A stretch of 46,207 bases of DNA from Muribaculaceae bacterium. GTDB taxonomy: Bacteria; Bacteroidota; Bacteroidia; Bacteroidales; Muribaculaceae. The stretch is taken from NCBI GenBank assembly GCA_023663365.1, contig JAMPHP010000002.1:5157-51363 (forward strand), read 5' to 3'. Position 1 is the stretch's first letter; every line of letters starts with the position of its first letter. The notes below the pieces were generated by a model. It did no database searches, was not told where the DNA came from, and worked only from the letters and a program-made list of their open reading frames with translations. Shown here piece by piece: positions 8,801 to 17,227 of this stretch. The translations under genes were made by a program, and so were the position numbers.

Positions 8801-9179
8801 CGACCACAACTTCGTCGAGGGCGTTGTTGTTCTCATCGAGCACAACATCAAGGTGACCGGCGCCAACTTTGACGTCCTTGGTCACACAGCCTACATAAGA
8901 TATGGTAAGGGTCTGGCCCGGAGCTGCCTGAATGGTGAAGTTACCGTCGATATCGGTGGTAACACCTTTGTTAGAACCTTTCAGTACAACGCTCGCACCG
9001 ATCAGGGGCTCGCCCTGGCTGTCGGTCACGGTACCTGTAACGGAAGTCGTCTGCGACTTGGATTGTGGCGCCGCTGCCGGAGCAGGGTCAGCCCACACGG
9101 CGGGAGTCGACCAAGCGGCGGAGACACATATCAAGAGTGCCGCGGCAATTCCTGATTTCCATCTCGTATTTGTTAACAT
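5874..9179 (-). CDS. SusC/RagA-family TonB-linked outer-membrane transporter
   Basis: This is a 1101-aa transporter that imports oligosaccharides across the outer membrane using TonB energy. The start at 9179 (MLTNTRWKSGIAAALL) gives a clean signal peptide; an in-frame upstream Met at 9239 lies outside it. Domains in order are a signal peptide, a CarboxypepD_reg-like domain beginning TSVTGTVTDSQGEPLIGASV, the SusC signature NNALDEVVVVGFATQKKVNLTG around the TonB-box region, a plug domain (RPVQNAAAALQGVIPGLNIS; IDVRGMSTIG), and a long beta-barrel ending LAKTFSFGLTIDI. Together with the adjacent SusD it should form the SusCD bin. The barrel end is complete. Regulation probably runs through HTCS sites upstream and a structured leader. 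Confidence 0.97.
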   Translation of the reverse strand: MLTNTRWKSGIAAALLICVSAAWSTPAVWADPAPAAAPQSKSQTTSVTGTVTDSQGEPLIGASVVLKGSNKGVTTDIDGNFTIQAAPGQTLTISYVGCVTKDVKVGAGHLDVVLDENNNALDEVVVVGFATQKKVNLTGSVGTATAKDIASRPVQNAAAALQGVIPGLNISNSSSGGELNASKQIDVRGMSTIGDGSNGGPLILIDGMEGDMNTLNPNDIESISVLKDAAASSIYGSRAPFGVILITTKTGSEGRAQIHYNNSFRFNQPLTTMEMMDSWHYLNYLNDVQTYTDGKKAFQQDFMDGAYAYYTGASDNYIYENVWDGTHRRWGSGECGGVYANVNWIDELYKKTAFAQEHNITLTGGTDKITYYVSGNFLDQDGFLKYGNDNYERFSVMGKFSAKMTNWLNLQYTGRWIRTEYDRPTIMTGGFYEKVIRRLLPTNPKYDPNGYIAADYNYIEHLENGGRYKEQNDAFTNQLKLVITPLKNWNIIGEFNLRVNNDWRHQDSKIVYAHDADDLEGLSSDDMHIAFDCGQHNSVSERAYRSTYLNYNVYTDYSFNFAEKNNMKVMLGFQAEDFKDRLLSASRDDMLVEDLPVLDLTTSKETYGIEGRYQQWRTTGFFGRINYDFDSKYLLEVNLRYDGTSRFRRDSRWVWSPSFSAGWNIDRENFWEKIRPIIPSLKVRVSYGQLANQNTSGWYPTYRTMGVYNQAGTWLVNGAKPNTAYFPDLISSSLTWEKIRNTNIGVDFSAFRYRLTGSFDYFWRSNSDMVGPAVKLPAILGASVPKENNLSMRTYGWELQLAWQDHIRDFNYSVKVNLSDDQTKITEYPNVEKYINNSNYDPYNNYIAGDVVGNIYGLTSIGVARDQETMDAHLATTDQSKIGDNWQAGDMMYKDIDGDGVITRGTSKNALGDLKIIGNQQPRYRLGLNLFAQWKGIDLTVFFQGVLKRDYYFNPDGGQGTGGKGAVFWGATSGGRWESLFLNEHLDYWRDESSVLGENRDAYYARPLYYTNKNRIMQTRYLQDASYIRLKNLQVGYTLPKEISKKFFVENLRLFFSAENLCTWTKMSKVIDPESLEVSSMKSGSSYPLAKTFSFGLTIDI

Positions 9180-9218
9180 GGTATAAAATTTGGTTATTGA
9201 TAGGATTTGATTTTGCTG

Positions 9219-9226
9219 CAAAATTA
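9219..9226 (-). promoter_or_regulatory. Proximal susC -7 box (TAATTTTG)
   Basis: TAATTTTG on the minus strand matches TAnnTTTG and would give a leader of about 30-35 nt. No TTG or TTTG lies 19-21 nt upstream, which suggests dependence on an activator. Direct repeats TTGAATGA (minus strand, starting 9287 and 9265, 22 bp apart) lie just upstream and could be the activator site. Confidence 0.55.
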
Positions 9227-9293
9227 TATCGAAAGGCACATCGGGGCCTGCTCTTTTTCATTCAAAACACTTGTCGAAATCATTCAATTTAGT

Positions 9294-9334
9294 CTCTTTA
9301 GTGCCGCACAGAGGTGCCGTGCGGCACTAAAGAG
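9294..9334 (-). terminator. Perfect 16-bp hairpin upstream of susC
   Basis: CTCTTTAGTGCCGCAC (9294-9309) and GTGCGGCACTAAAGAG (9319-9334) are exact reverse complements with a 9-nt loop. No T run follows on the minus strand. It could end the GH105-DUF2264 transcript or be a structured element within a long susC leader. It lies in the 297-bp gap 9180-9476, which otherwise holds the two susC promoter candidates and the tandem repeats. Confidence 0.75.
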
Positions 9335-9405
9335 TGCAAATTGATGCTAAAAACAATCACCGGAGAAAATGAGTGAGAAAAACATGTTTTATAACACAAT
9401 TTACG

Positions 9406-9443
9406 ATTACTTGACTTTGGTTGAGAATTACTTGAGATTGGTT
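9406..9443 (-). promoter_or_regulatory. Candidate HTCS operator upstream of susC (21-bp tandem repeat)
   Basis: ATTACTTGACTTTGGTT (9406-9422) and ATTACTTGAGATTGGTT (9427-9443) agree at 15 of 17 positions and are exactly 21 bp apart. On the minus strand they read AACCAAA... and AACCAAT..., matching the RACCRA core seen at the GH105 and HTCS promoters. The sequence 36 nt below the proximal copy, CATGTTTT (9386-9379), is a weak match to a -7 box at the same distance as in the other two promoters. Confidence 0.55.
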
Positions 9444-9476
9444 ATTGTGTCGGCTTTCGGAGCCGGGGAGGTGTCG

Positions 9477-11804
9477 TCAGAAGAGGTCGCCAATGGCAGC
9501 ACCTTCACCCCAATGATGATCTTTGGGGAATGGGTCGCCGCCCCACGCTTTCTTGTTTGTCCACGCAAGGGGAGCGTCGGTCCAGAAGGGATGTGTGGCG
9601 GGGAGGCCAAGGGGGAGGAAGGAAAGCGAGGTCATGTAGAGCGAGCCGTTGTTGGTGTACCAGTCGGCAATGTTGGGCTGGCGGCCTGCAAAGCCTATGG
9701 TGAGGAAGCCGCCTTCGTTGAAGTTCTCGCGTCCGTCGAACATGCGGTGCATCACCGTGGTCAGCGCCGAGCGCACCTGCCCGCGGGTGAGGCCGGCGGG
9801 AAGTTTATCGTACCACGCCATCAGGGCAAGAGGCTGCATGGTGGCCATGCGGTAAGGTATCGAGCGACCGAACACCGGGAAGGTGCCCTCGGGCGAAATC
9901 TGGCGCTCGAGCACGATTGCAAACTTCTGCGCACGGCGGAGAGCCCGGTCGTAGTACTTGGTGTAGTGGATGCGTGTGTACTTACCGGCATCGCGCATGG
10001 CCTGAAGTGTCTCCAGATACATGGGGTGGAACACATAGCTGCTGTAGTAGTCGTAGGCAAAGGAGGGGCCATCGGCATACCAACCGTCGCCCACATACCA
10101 CTCCTCTACCTTGCGGATGGCGGAGTTCACACGGTATTCGTCGTGGGGAGCGCCGGCTTTGGCGAGGAAGCTCTCTATGGTCGATGAGAAGAGGAGCCAG
10201 TTGGTGTAAGGCGGGTCCACGCGGCGAAGCTGCGAAAATTCTTCCACATAGCGCTGCTTGGTGGTGTCGTCGAGAGGCATCCAGAGGGCATCATAGCCGC
10301 GGAGGAAGCTCTCGGCCACATAAGCGGCATCGACAAGCGCCTGGCCATGACCGCGCCAGCGGAGATAGTCGGGGCTCTGCGGATCCACGGCGTTGCGGTA
10401 GGAGGCAAGTGCCATGTCGCGCAGTTCCTTGCGCTTGGCCCCCTCGGCAGTGCCGTCGTCGGGCAGCGAAAGCCAGGGCGCGATACCGGCCATAAGGCGG
10501 CCGAAGGTTTCCATGTAAGTCACGCCCTTGTCGCGGCCGTCCCAGTTGGGGCTCACTTCCACGAGCATATTCTTCTGTAGCTCACCCTTGGCCATATTGC
10601 TCAGCACGGGGTGTGCCATCTTATATAAAAGGTCTACCCAATAGGCACGGTCGGCAGAACTGTCGGCCTCAAGGAAGCGGACGTACTCACACGCGGCAAG
10701 CAGGAAAGCTCCCACGCCGAAGTTCGATGTCGAGTTTGCATCGACTACCTGGCCGGGAATGGCTTTCTCGCCAATGGGCTGCACATAGCCTATGCGTCCA
10801 TTCTTCTGCAAGGCAGTGCCTTTGAGGTAGTTCCAACCCTTCTTGGCGGCATCGAGATATTTGGCATCGGTGAGGTATCCGTTGTTGATGCCCCAGAGCA
10901 AGCCGTAGGTGAAGAAGGCAGTGCCCGAGGTCTCCGGGCCGGGAGCATGGGCTTCGTCGAGCATGGAGCGGCTCCAGTAGCCTGCCGGCTGCTGCGAAGC
11001 CACCACGGCATCGGCCATGCTGCGGAATTTATCCTCGAAGAAGGGGCGATGCTTGTAGTCGGCGGGCAGGTCGGCGAGCACCTTTGCAAGGCCGGCGAGC
11101 ACCCAGCCGTCGCCACGCGCCCAGAAGTCCTTCTTGCCGTTGGCACTCTTGTGCTTGGGGTAGACATACTTGGCATCGCGGTAGTAGAGACATGCCTCGG
11201 GGTCGTACATGATGCTGTCGGAGTAGACGATATACTCGTAGAGCTTGTCGAGGTAGCGCTGATTGCCGGTGATTTTGTGGAGCTTAGTCATCACGGGCAT
11301 CACCATGTAGAGGCCGTCGGCCCACCACCAGTAGCCGTGCTGCGGAGTCGACATCTCATACTCCATCACCTCGCGGGCACGACGGATGCGCTTGTCGTCG
11401 GGGAGGATGTTGTAGAGGTCGGCGTAGGTCTGGAAGCAAATCTGCCAGTCGCCGAAGAGCACATGCTCGTCGGTCTCGCCGTAGTTGTATTTCCACTTGC
11501 TGCGGTCGTCGCTCTTTGCGCCTTTCCACTGATTGTGCTCGGCCCAGGTCTGTGAATAGTCGAGCCAGTCGCTGTTGCCGGTGAGCTTGTAAGCCTCCAT
11601 ATTTCCGGTGTGGTAGGCAGCGTTGTCCCAGAAGGGATTGCTGTGCGGGTCATTGTTGGCTTGCCAGTAGTCGTTCACCTTATTAATAATGGCTCTGACC
11701 TCGGCAGCCTCTTTTTCGGGGGTCTTTGGAGCGGCCGATGCCACAGGGGCAAAGCCTGCCGCCGCAACGACAGCCACCAGAATGTGCTTGCTGATTGTAT
11801 TCAT
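9477..11804 (-). CDS. GH105 unsaturated uronyl hydrolase fused to DUF2264 domain
   Basis: This is a 775-aa exported protein with signal peptide MNTISKHILVAVVAAAGFAPVASA. Residues ~30-380 form a GH105/GH88-type (alpha/alpha)6 barrel with WWWADGLYMVMPVMTKL and the catalytic-loop motif FWARGDGWVLAGLAKVL (candidate acid D232). This family removes Delta4,5-unsaturated uronic acid from lyase products. Residues ~385-775 form a complete DUF2264-type domain (YMETFGRLMAGIAPWL; YADGPSFAYDYYSSYVFHPMYLE; FNEGGFLTIGFAGRQPNIADWY). From memory, DUF2264 proteins include beta-glucuronidase-like enzymes of arabinogalactan loci; I could not verify this. It is first gene of the minus arm, with its own promoter divergent from the HTCS. 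The fusion would place two uronide-cleaving activities on one chain. Confidence 0.88.
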   Translation of the reverse strand: MNTISKHILVAVVAAAGFAPVASAAPKTPEKEAAEVRAIINKVNDYWQANNDPHSNPFWDNAAYHTGNMEAYKLTGNSDWLDYSQTWAEHNQWKGAKSDDRSKWKYNYGETDEHVLFGDWQICFQTYADLYNILPDDKRIRRAREVMEYEMSTPQHGYWWWADGLYMVMPVMTKLHKITGNQRYLDKLYEYIVYSDSIMYDPEACLYYRDAKYVYPKHKSANGKKDFWARGDGWVLAGLAKVLADLPADYKHRPFFEDKFRSMADAVVASQQPAGYWSRSMLDEAHAPGPETSGTAFFTYGLLWGINNGYLTDAKYLDAAKKGWNYLKGTALQKNGRIGYVQPIGEKAIPGQVVDANSTSNFGVGAFLLAACEYVRFLEADSSADRAYWVDLLYKMAHPVLSNMAKGELQKNMLVEVSPNWDGRDKGVTYMETFGRLMAGIAPWLSLPDDGTAEGAKRKELRDMALASYRNAVDPQSPDYLRWRGHGQALVDAAYVAESFLRGYDALWMPLDDTTKQRYVEEFSQLRRVDPPYTNWLLFSSTIESFLAKAGAPHDEYRVNSAIRKVEEWYVGDGWYADGPSFAYDYYSSYVFHPMYLETLQAMRDAGKYTRIHYTKYYDRALRRAQKFAIVLERQISPEGTFPVFGRSIPYRMATMQPLALMAWYDKLPAGLTRGQVRSALTTVMHRMFDGRENFNEGGFLTIGFAGRQPNIADWYTNNGSLYMTSLSFLPLGLPATHPFWTDAPLAWTNKKAWGGDPFPKDHHWGEGAAIGDLF

Positions 11805-11839
11805 GGATTAGTGAGGTTTTGCAGAATGATATTGCACTG

Positions 11840-11904
11840 CAAAGTTAATCCTTAGCTTCGACCACCCGAGCAAAAAATTGGTCAATCGCACGGCATAAAT
11901 AGTT
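11840..11904 (-). promoter_or_regulatory. GH105 promoter and candidate HTCS sites
   Basis: The minus strand carries TAACTTTG (11847-11840) as -7 box. A GACCAATTTTTT site starts at 11883, 36 nt upstream of it, and a weaker AACTATTTAT half-site starts at 11904, 21 bp further up. A TTTTTTG adjoins the proximal site, but its 23-nt spacer to the -7 box is too long for a good -33 element. This suggests an activator covering the -33 region. Confidence 0.6.
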
Positions 11905-11929
11905 CAATCACAGCTTTGAGACACTTTTT

Positions 11930-11995
11930 GACCGATTTTTTACCGTCCATGACCGATTTTTTACATTGAAAACATCGCAGTATTTTATAACTTTG
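11930..11995 (+). promoter_or_regulatory. HTCS-operon promoter with 21-bp direct repeats
   Basis: GACCGATTTTTTAC occurs twice, identically, at 11930-11943 and 11951-11964, exactly 21 bp (two helical turns) apart. Directly downstream are TTG (11966-11968), a 19-nt spacer and TAACTTTG (11988-11995), a good Bacteroidetes promoter. The proximal repeat starts 37 nt before the -7 box, almost the same distance as at the GH105 promoter. Autoregulation by the encoded AraC-type HTH is inferred. Confidence 0.7.
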
Positions 11996-12049
11996 TGACG
12001 TAATAATACTTCGACACGTATTTCCCCTTAAAAATCCAATACCCGAGCG

Positions 12050-15000
12050 ATGAAAAACTTCGGTGCACTTTCCATATTGCTGTGTCTTGCCGCGCTGCTG
12101 CCATCGACAGTGCTCGGCGAAACTTTTCATCGGTTTCACCTCGACCACAACGACGGGCTCAGCAACAATTACATCCGCGACATCAGCCAGGATGGCCACG
12201 GATTTGTGTGGATTGCAACAATCGACGGTCTGAACCGCTTCGACGGTGTGTCGTTCCGCCGTTTTTCAAAAGAGAACTCAGGTCTTTCGAGCAATGAGCT
12301 CAACAGCCTCCTGGCCGACCCCAACGACGAAAACATAATCTGGATAAGCACGCGCCACGATGGTCTGTGCAAGTTCGACTACCGCACGTGCACCATATCG
12401 CGGCTTGAGAGCAATCTCCGAAGCAACAACATCACTTCGCTCAACCGCGCCTCCGGCGGCAAAATCTGGGTTACACACTACCACGACATCCCCGACCTTC
12501 TCGACCCCGCCACAGGCATAGCGGGAGGTATCTACGAGAGTACACCCGACGACTTTCCACGCCCGGTGTGGTGCGCCGTGGAAGACTCCGTGCGCCACGC
12601 GCTCTACATAGGCCACGATGGCAAAGGGTTCTCGCACATCAATCTGGTGAACAAGCGCTTTGAGAATTTCCGGCCCGATGCCTCGCGCCCCGACGCCATC
12701 AAAGGATGCATCGTATATTGCATACACGTGGACCGAAACGGCTTCGCGTGGGCAGGAACCGACAAAGGTGTGTCGATATACGACCCCGAACGGCGCAAAT
12801 TCCTGAATATAAGCCACGACGGCACCGACACGTCGCTTCTGCCCGGACAGGTGAGAAGCATCTGCGAGATGAGCAACGGCGATATATGGTTCGGGACTAC
12901 CGAAGGCGGCATCAGCATCCTCTCGGCAGCCGACAGAGCTGCGGCAAACTTCACCTTCTTCAATATCAAACCGGCGCGGAACTACTCCGTGTACAACAAC
13001 ATCTCATCGCCTATCGTGATGAAGATTATGGAGGACAGCTACGGCAACAAATGGATAGGCAACAACAGCGATGCCATCGACGTGTTCACCCACGAGCTGC
13101 CTTTCTTCACTGTCACTCAGCCGTTCACCTCGGCAAGAGGTGTCAACCGGAAGCAAGCCGTGTGGAGCATCGCCCTCACCACCGACGGCCGCACATGGCT
13201 CGGCGGCGACAACGAGGTCCTTGAAGCCGGTTCGTACCCGCCCAAGCGCATAAAGCTCGCCGATGCCAATCTCGGCTACTCCTCGCAGGTAAATGCCATG
13301 CTCGGGCACTCCGACGGCACCCTGTGGGCCGGCACAAGCTATGCCGGCATCTATATCCTTGACAACAACAGGAATAAAACAGCCGAAATCCGCATACCAG
13401 ATGCCGAAATCAAGACCCTGGCCGAGATGCCCGACGGCACGGTATGGGCGGGCACAAGTCTCGGCATATTCAGCATCGACAGCTCTCACGAGGCAGTACC
13501 CGTGCAGGAGTACAATGCTCTCTTGCCCGACTTGTATATCACCTCGATTCTGCACGACAGCGCCGGCACCTTGTGGGTGGGCACTCTCGGCAAAGGAGCC
13601 GTGCGCTTCAGCCCGGCAGGCGACGTGATGCAGAGCTACGACGCCACCAACGGACTGCCCTCCAACGCCGTGAGCACTATTGCCGAAGACAGCGACGGCA
13701 ATATATGGATCGGTACGCGCGAAGGGGCATACCTCATTTCCGACTCCGGCCCGCGGCAGTACAGATGCCTCACGCAGGCCGACGGTCTGGCAAGCAGCTT
13801 CATCAAGTCGGTTCAAGAGGACCGCAACGGCAATGTATGGTTCAGTACAAACCGCGGCATAGCCCTCTACAATCCTGCCGATGGGAAAATCTCTGTATAC
13901 GAGCGCACGCACGCCACCGGGCTGGAGGCTTATATCGAGCAATCGTCGGCGCTCGACCGCAACGGCACCATATACTTCGGCTCGCTCAACGGCCTGACCA
14001 CATTCTCGCCAAGCAGCCATAAGGTGCGCCGTCCGGGCTCCGATGTCGTTCTCACAGAGCTTGTCGTGCACGACAGAAATTCATCGGACCACGACCTCGA
14101 AATCGAAATACCCATCAGCGGAAAGGAAATCACCCTGCCCTACAACCGCAACACTTTCAGCCTGAAATTCAATAACCCCGACATCACCGGTGCTGCAAAC
14201 TCCGAGTACTCCTACAACATGGTCGGCGTGAACGAAGTGTGGACCAAAGGCATGCACAACAATGTGGCAGTCTACCGCAACCTCGCACCCGGAAAATACC
14301 GCTTTCAGGTGCGCCAGCGCCTCAACGGCGCCGAGTGGGGCTCGCCTCAAGTACTGGCATACATCACCATAACCCCGCCGGCGTGGCTGTCGTGGTGGGC
14401 CATCCTGATCTACGTGCTCGCCGGCAGCCTGCTCATCTTTGGCCTGGTGAGCTTCTACAAGCACAAGCTCAACCTCGAGAAAAACCTCGCCATTGAGCGT
14501 GAGAATATCAAGAACGTGCAGAGCCTCAACGAAGAGCGCATGATATTCTTCACCAACATCACCCACGAGCTCCGCACTCCCCTGTCGCTCATCATAGGCC
14601 CCATCGAAGACCTCGTCAACGACTCGTCGATTGCCGATGCAAACAGGCGCAAGCTGCACACCATCCGCACCAGCTCAATGCGCCTGCTCAACCTCATCAA
14701 CGGCATCCTCGAGTTCAGAAAGACAGAGACACATCACCGCAAACTTTCGGTCGTGCAGGACTCGCTGGCGAATTTCGTGCGCGAAGTAGGGCTGCGCTTC
14801 AAGGAGCTCAACAGCAACAAGGAAGTGAGCATCGTAATCGACGTAGCTCAGCTCGAAGGCGTGAAGATGTACTACGACCCCGAGGTTATCACCACCATCA
14901 TCAACAACCTCATGGGCAACGCCATGAAGTACACTCAGCGCGGGCAAATCACCCTGTCGCTAAGCACTTTGACGGAGAAAGGTGTAAAATACGTTGACCT

Positions 15001-16117
15001 CTCCGTGGCCGACACCGGCACAGGCATCTCCAAGGAAGCACTGCCGCACATATTCGAGCGCTACTATCAGGCCGCAAATGCACGCAAGACCGCCGGCACA
15101 GGCATCGGCCTTGCCCTGACCAAAAACCTTGCGGAGCTCCATCAGGGCTCAATATCAGTGACTTCGGAAGAAGGTAAAGGCACGGTGTTCACGGTGCGGC
15201 TGCTCGTCGACAACTCCTATCCCGATGCCAACCACCTCGAAGCCGCAAATGAGCCCGAAAAGTCGGTTTCGACCGCAGGGCACACCGCCATTGCTCCCGA
15301 CGGCAAACTCGTGCTTCTCATCGTGGAAGACGATGCCGACATCCGCGAGTACATAGCACAGGCTTTCTCCGACGACTTCAGGGTAGTGACCGCCTCGAAT
15401 GGCCGCGAGGGCTACGAGGCCGCCATGGCCGAGATGCCCGACATCATCGTCAGCGACATCATGATGCCCGAGATGGACGGCATTGAGCTCTGCGACAAAA
15501 TCAAGAGCGACGCCTCCACAAGCCATATCCCAGTGATTTTACTCACTGCAAAGGATACCATCCGCGACAAGGAGGAAGACTATCGCTCGGGAGCCGACTC
15601 ATACATCACCAAGCCTTTCAGCGCCACTCTCCTGAGAGCGCGCATCAACAATATCATCGAGACACGCCACAAACTCACCATGCGCCTTCTCGACATCCCG
15701 GCTCCACACATGGCCGACGATGCCGACAGCGACGCCAACACTCCCGACAGCAGCACTCCCGCGCAGGAGCTGAGCTCCATCGACAAGGAATTTGTCGAGA
15801 AGCTGCGGCGGCTGGTGGAGGAGAACATGGAGATGGAAGAATTTGACCAGGTGTTCCTCGCCGACCGCATGTGCATGAGCCCCTCCACACTCTACCGCAA
15901 GGTGAAGAGCATCGCCGGCCTGAACCCCAACGAGTTCATCCGCAAAATCAAGCTGCGCAAAGCCCTCGAGCTCCTCGCCGAAGGCTCTCACTCGCTGGCC
16001 GATATAGCCGCAATGACAGGCTTCGGCAGTGCCGCATACTTCCGCCGGCTCTTCAAGAAGGAGTTCGGCGTATCTCCCACGGAATATTTTGAGAAAACCA
16101 AGCGTACAATATCATAA
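12050..16117 (+). CDS. Hybrid two-component system (HTCS) PUL regulator
   Basis: This 1355-aa inner-membrane protein senses a periplasmic oligosaccharide and directly activates transcription. In order it has a signal peptide (1-24); Reg_prop beta-propeller repeats (~30-660; recurrent DGxxWxGT units such as [18 protein letters not shown]); a Y_Y_Y domain (~690-770); a transmembrane helix (~780-803); a HisKA domain with [16 protein letters not shown] (His839); an HATPase domain with [18 protein letters not shown] and [12 protein letters not shown]; a receiver with [10 protein letters not shown] (phospho-acceptor Asp1136) and a KPFSA lysine; and a C-terminal AraC HTH (~1255-1350, ending [17 protein letters not shown]). 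All catalytic residues are present. It begins the plus operon, with only 12 nt to the GH43 gene, so positive feedback is likely. Confidence 0.97.
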   Translation: MKNFGALSILLCLAALLPSTVLGETFHRFHLDHNDGLSNNYIRDISQDGHGFVWIATIDGLNRFDGVSFRRFSKENSGLSSNELNSLLADPNDENIIWISTRHDGLCKFDYRTCTISRLESNLRSNNITSLNRASGGKIWVTHYHDIPDLLDPATGIAGGIYESTPDDFPRPVWCAVEDSVRHALYIGHDGKGFSHINLVNKRFENFRPDASRPDAIKGCIVYCIHVDRNGFAWAGTDKGVSIYDPERRKFLNISHDGTDTSLLPGQVRSICEMSNGDIWFGTTEGGISILSAADRAAANFTFFNIKPARNYSVYNNISSPIVMKIMEDSYGNKWIGNNSDAIDVFTHELPFFTVTQPFTSARGVNRKQAVWSIALTTDGRTWLGGDNEVLEAGSYPPKRIKLADANLGYSSQVNAMLGHSDGTLWAGTSYAGIYILDNNRNKTAEIRIPDAEIKTLAEMPDGTVWAGTSLGIFSIDSSHEAVPVQEYNALLPDLYITSILHDSAGTLWVGTLGKGAVRFSPAGDVMQSYDATNGLPSNAVSTIAEDSDGNIWIGTREGAYLISDSGPRQYRCLTQADGLASSFIKSVQEDRNGNVWFSTNRGIALYNPADGKISVYERTHATGLEAYIEQSSALDRNGTIYFGSLNGLTTFSPSSHKVRRPGSDVVLTELVVHDRNSSDHDLEIEIPISGKEITLPYNRNTFSLKFNNPDITGAANSEYSYNMVGVNEVWTKGMHNNVAVYRNLAPGKYRFQVRQRLNGAEWGSPQVLAYITITPPAWLSWWAILIYVLAGSLLIFGLVSFYKHKLNLEKNLAIERENIKNVQSLNEERMIFFTNITHELRTPLSLIIGPIEDLVNDSSIADANRRKLHTIRTSSMRLLNLINGILEFRKTETHHRKLSVVQDSLANFVREVGLRFKELNSNKEVSIVIDVAQLEGVKMYYDPEVITTIINNLMGNAMKYTQRGQITLSLSTLTEKGVKYVDLSVADTGTGISKEALPHIFERYYQAANARKTAGTGIGLALTKNLAELHQGSISVTSEEGKGTVFTVRLLVDNSYPDANHLEAANEPEKSVSTAGHTAIAPDGKLVLLIVEDDADIREYIAQAFSDDFRVVTASNGREGYEAAMAEMPDIIVSDIMMPEMDGIELCDKIKSDASTSHIPVILLTAKDTIRDKEEDYRSGADSYITKPFSATLLRARINNIIETRHKLTMRLLDIPAPHMADDADSDANTPDSSTPAQELSSIDKEFVEKLRRLVEENMEMEEFDQVFLADRMCMSPSTLYRKVKSIAGLNPNEFIRKIKLRKALELLAEGSHSLADIAAMTGFGSAAYFRRLFKKEFGVSPTEYFEKTKRTIS

Positions 16118-16129
16118 ACCGACAGCATA

Positions 16130-17227
16130 ATGATTAAACGAATTACGGCAGGATCATTCCTGCTCGCCTTTTCGGTGGCACTCTGCAGTGCCGACATCCC
16201 TGTGATCAAGGGCGAACTATGGCCCGATACCGACGGCAAACACATCAACTGCCATGGCGGCTGCATCATACAAGGCCCCGACAGCATCTACTACTGGTAC
16301 GGCGAGCATCGCGGCTTCAACGCCCCGCAGGAAGGCGTGGCCTGCTACACCTCCACCGACCTGCGCACGTGGTCGAACCGCGGCATCGTGATGCCGGTGA
16401 GCGACAGCAGCGACGCCATCGTGGAGCGCGGCTCCGTGATAGAGCGCCCCAAAGTGGTCTATTGCCCTGCCACCGGCCGATATGTGATGTGGTTTCACCA
16501 CGAGCTGAAAGGGCGTGGCTACGAAGCCGCCCAAGCCGGCGTAGCCGTTGCCGACAACCCGCTCGGCCCGTTCGTGCCTCTGTCGAGCAGCCGTGTCAAT
16601 GCCGGCATCCTGCCGCAGAACATTGGCAGTGCCAAGGCTCCGAGTGCCGATGACCTCGCTATGGAGTGGTGGACACCCGAGTGGTATGCCAAGGTCGACG
16701 ACGGCATGTTCACTTACCGCGACCTCGAGGGCGGACAGATGGCACGCGACATGACTCTCTTTGTCGACGACGACGGCACCGCATATCACATCTATTCATC
16801 CGAGGACAATCTCACGCTTCAGATAGCCGAGCTCGACTCCACCTACACCCGCCACACAGGCCGATATGTGCGCATCTTCCCCGGCGGTCACAACGAAGCT
16901 CCCGCCATATTCAAGCACGAGGGCAAGTACTGGATGATATGCTCCGGATGCACCGGATGGGCTCCAAACGAAGCCCGCCTTATGTGGGCCGACAGCCTCA
17001 CCGGCGAGTGGCACAAACTGCCCAACCCGTGCCGCGGCGAGGGTGCGGAGCTCACCTTCGGGGGGCAGAGCACATACATCCTGAAAGACTCCGACGGCAG
17101 CATTACTTTCATGGCCGACATTTGGAATCCGAAGTCGCTCCCCGAGTCGCGCCATCTCTGGCTGCCCGTATCCTTCGATAAGGACGGCACGCCGTATATC
17201 AGCAACGAAGCCGAAAGCTCGCTATGA
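16130..17227 (+). CDS. GH43 exo-beta-1,3-galactanase-like enzyme
   Basis: This is a 365-aa exported five-bladed propeller with signal peptide MIKRITAGSFLLAFSVALCSA. Motifs NCHGGCI, YYWYGEH, IERPKVVY (E105), EAPAIF (E256, candidate general acid) and GGQSTYI (Q313) match the GH43 subgroup that includes exo-beta-1,3-galactanases. In that subgroup the usual Asp base is absent and a Gln has been proposed to act instead. The second GH43 domain in this locus shares the same motifs, but this protein has about 45 extra residues between GVAVADNPLGP and MARDMTLFVDDDG. It should trim galactose from the beta-1,3-galactan backbone; the subfamily is inferred from motifs only. Its stop overlaps the next start by 4 nt (ATGA). 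Confidence 0.85.
   Translation: MIKRITAGSFLLAFSVALCSADIPVIKGELWPDTDGKHINCHGGCIIQGPDSIYYWYGEHRGFNAPQEGVACYTSTDLRTWSNRGIVMPVSDSSDAIVERGSVIERPKVVYCPATGRYVMWFHHELKGRGYEAAQAGVAVADNPLGPFVPLSSSRVNAGILPQNIGSAKAPSADDLAMEWWTPEWYAKVDDGMFTYRDLEGGQMARDMTLFVDDDGTAYHIYSSEDNLTLQIAELDSTYTRHTGRYVRIFPGGHNEAPAIFKHEGKYWMICSGCTGWAPNEARLMWADSLTGEWHKLPNPCRGEGAELTFGGQSTYILKDSDGSITFMADIWNPKSLPESRHLWLPVSFDKDGTPYISNEAESSL

Noticed and set aside
3729-9179. Possible frameshifts in susC or susD
   Set aside because: Both frames are open from signal peptide to expected C-terminus and keep all family motifs.
9294-9334. End of a transposon as an explanation for the perfect 16-bp inverted repeat
   Set aside because: The arms are only 9 nt apart, no transposase or second copy is visible, and a transcript hairpin explains it better.
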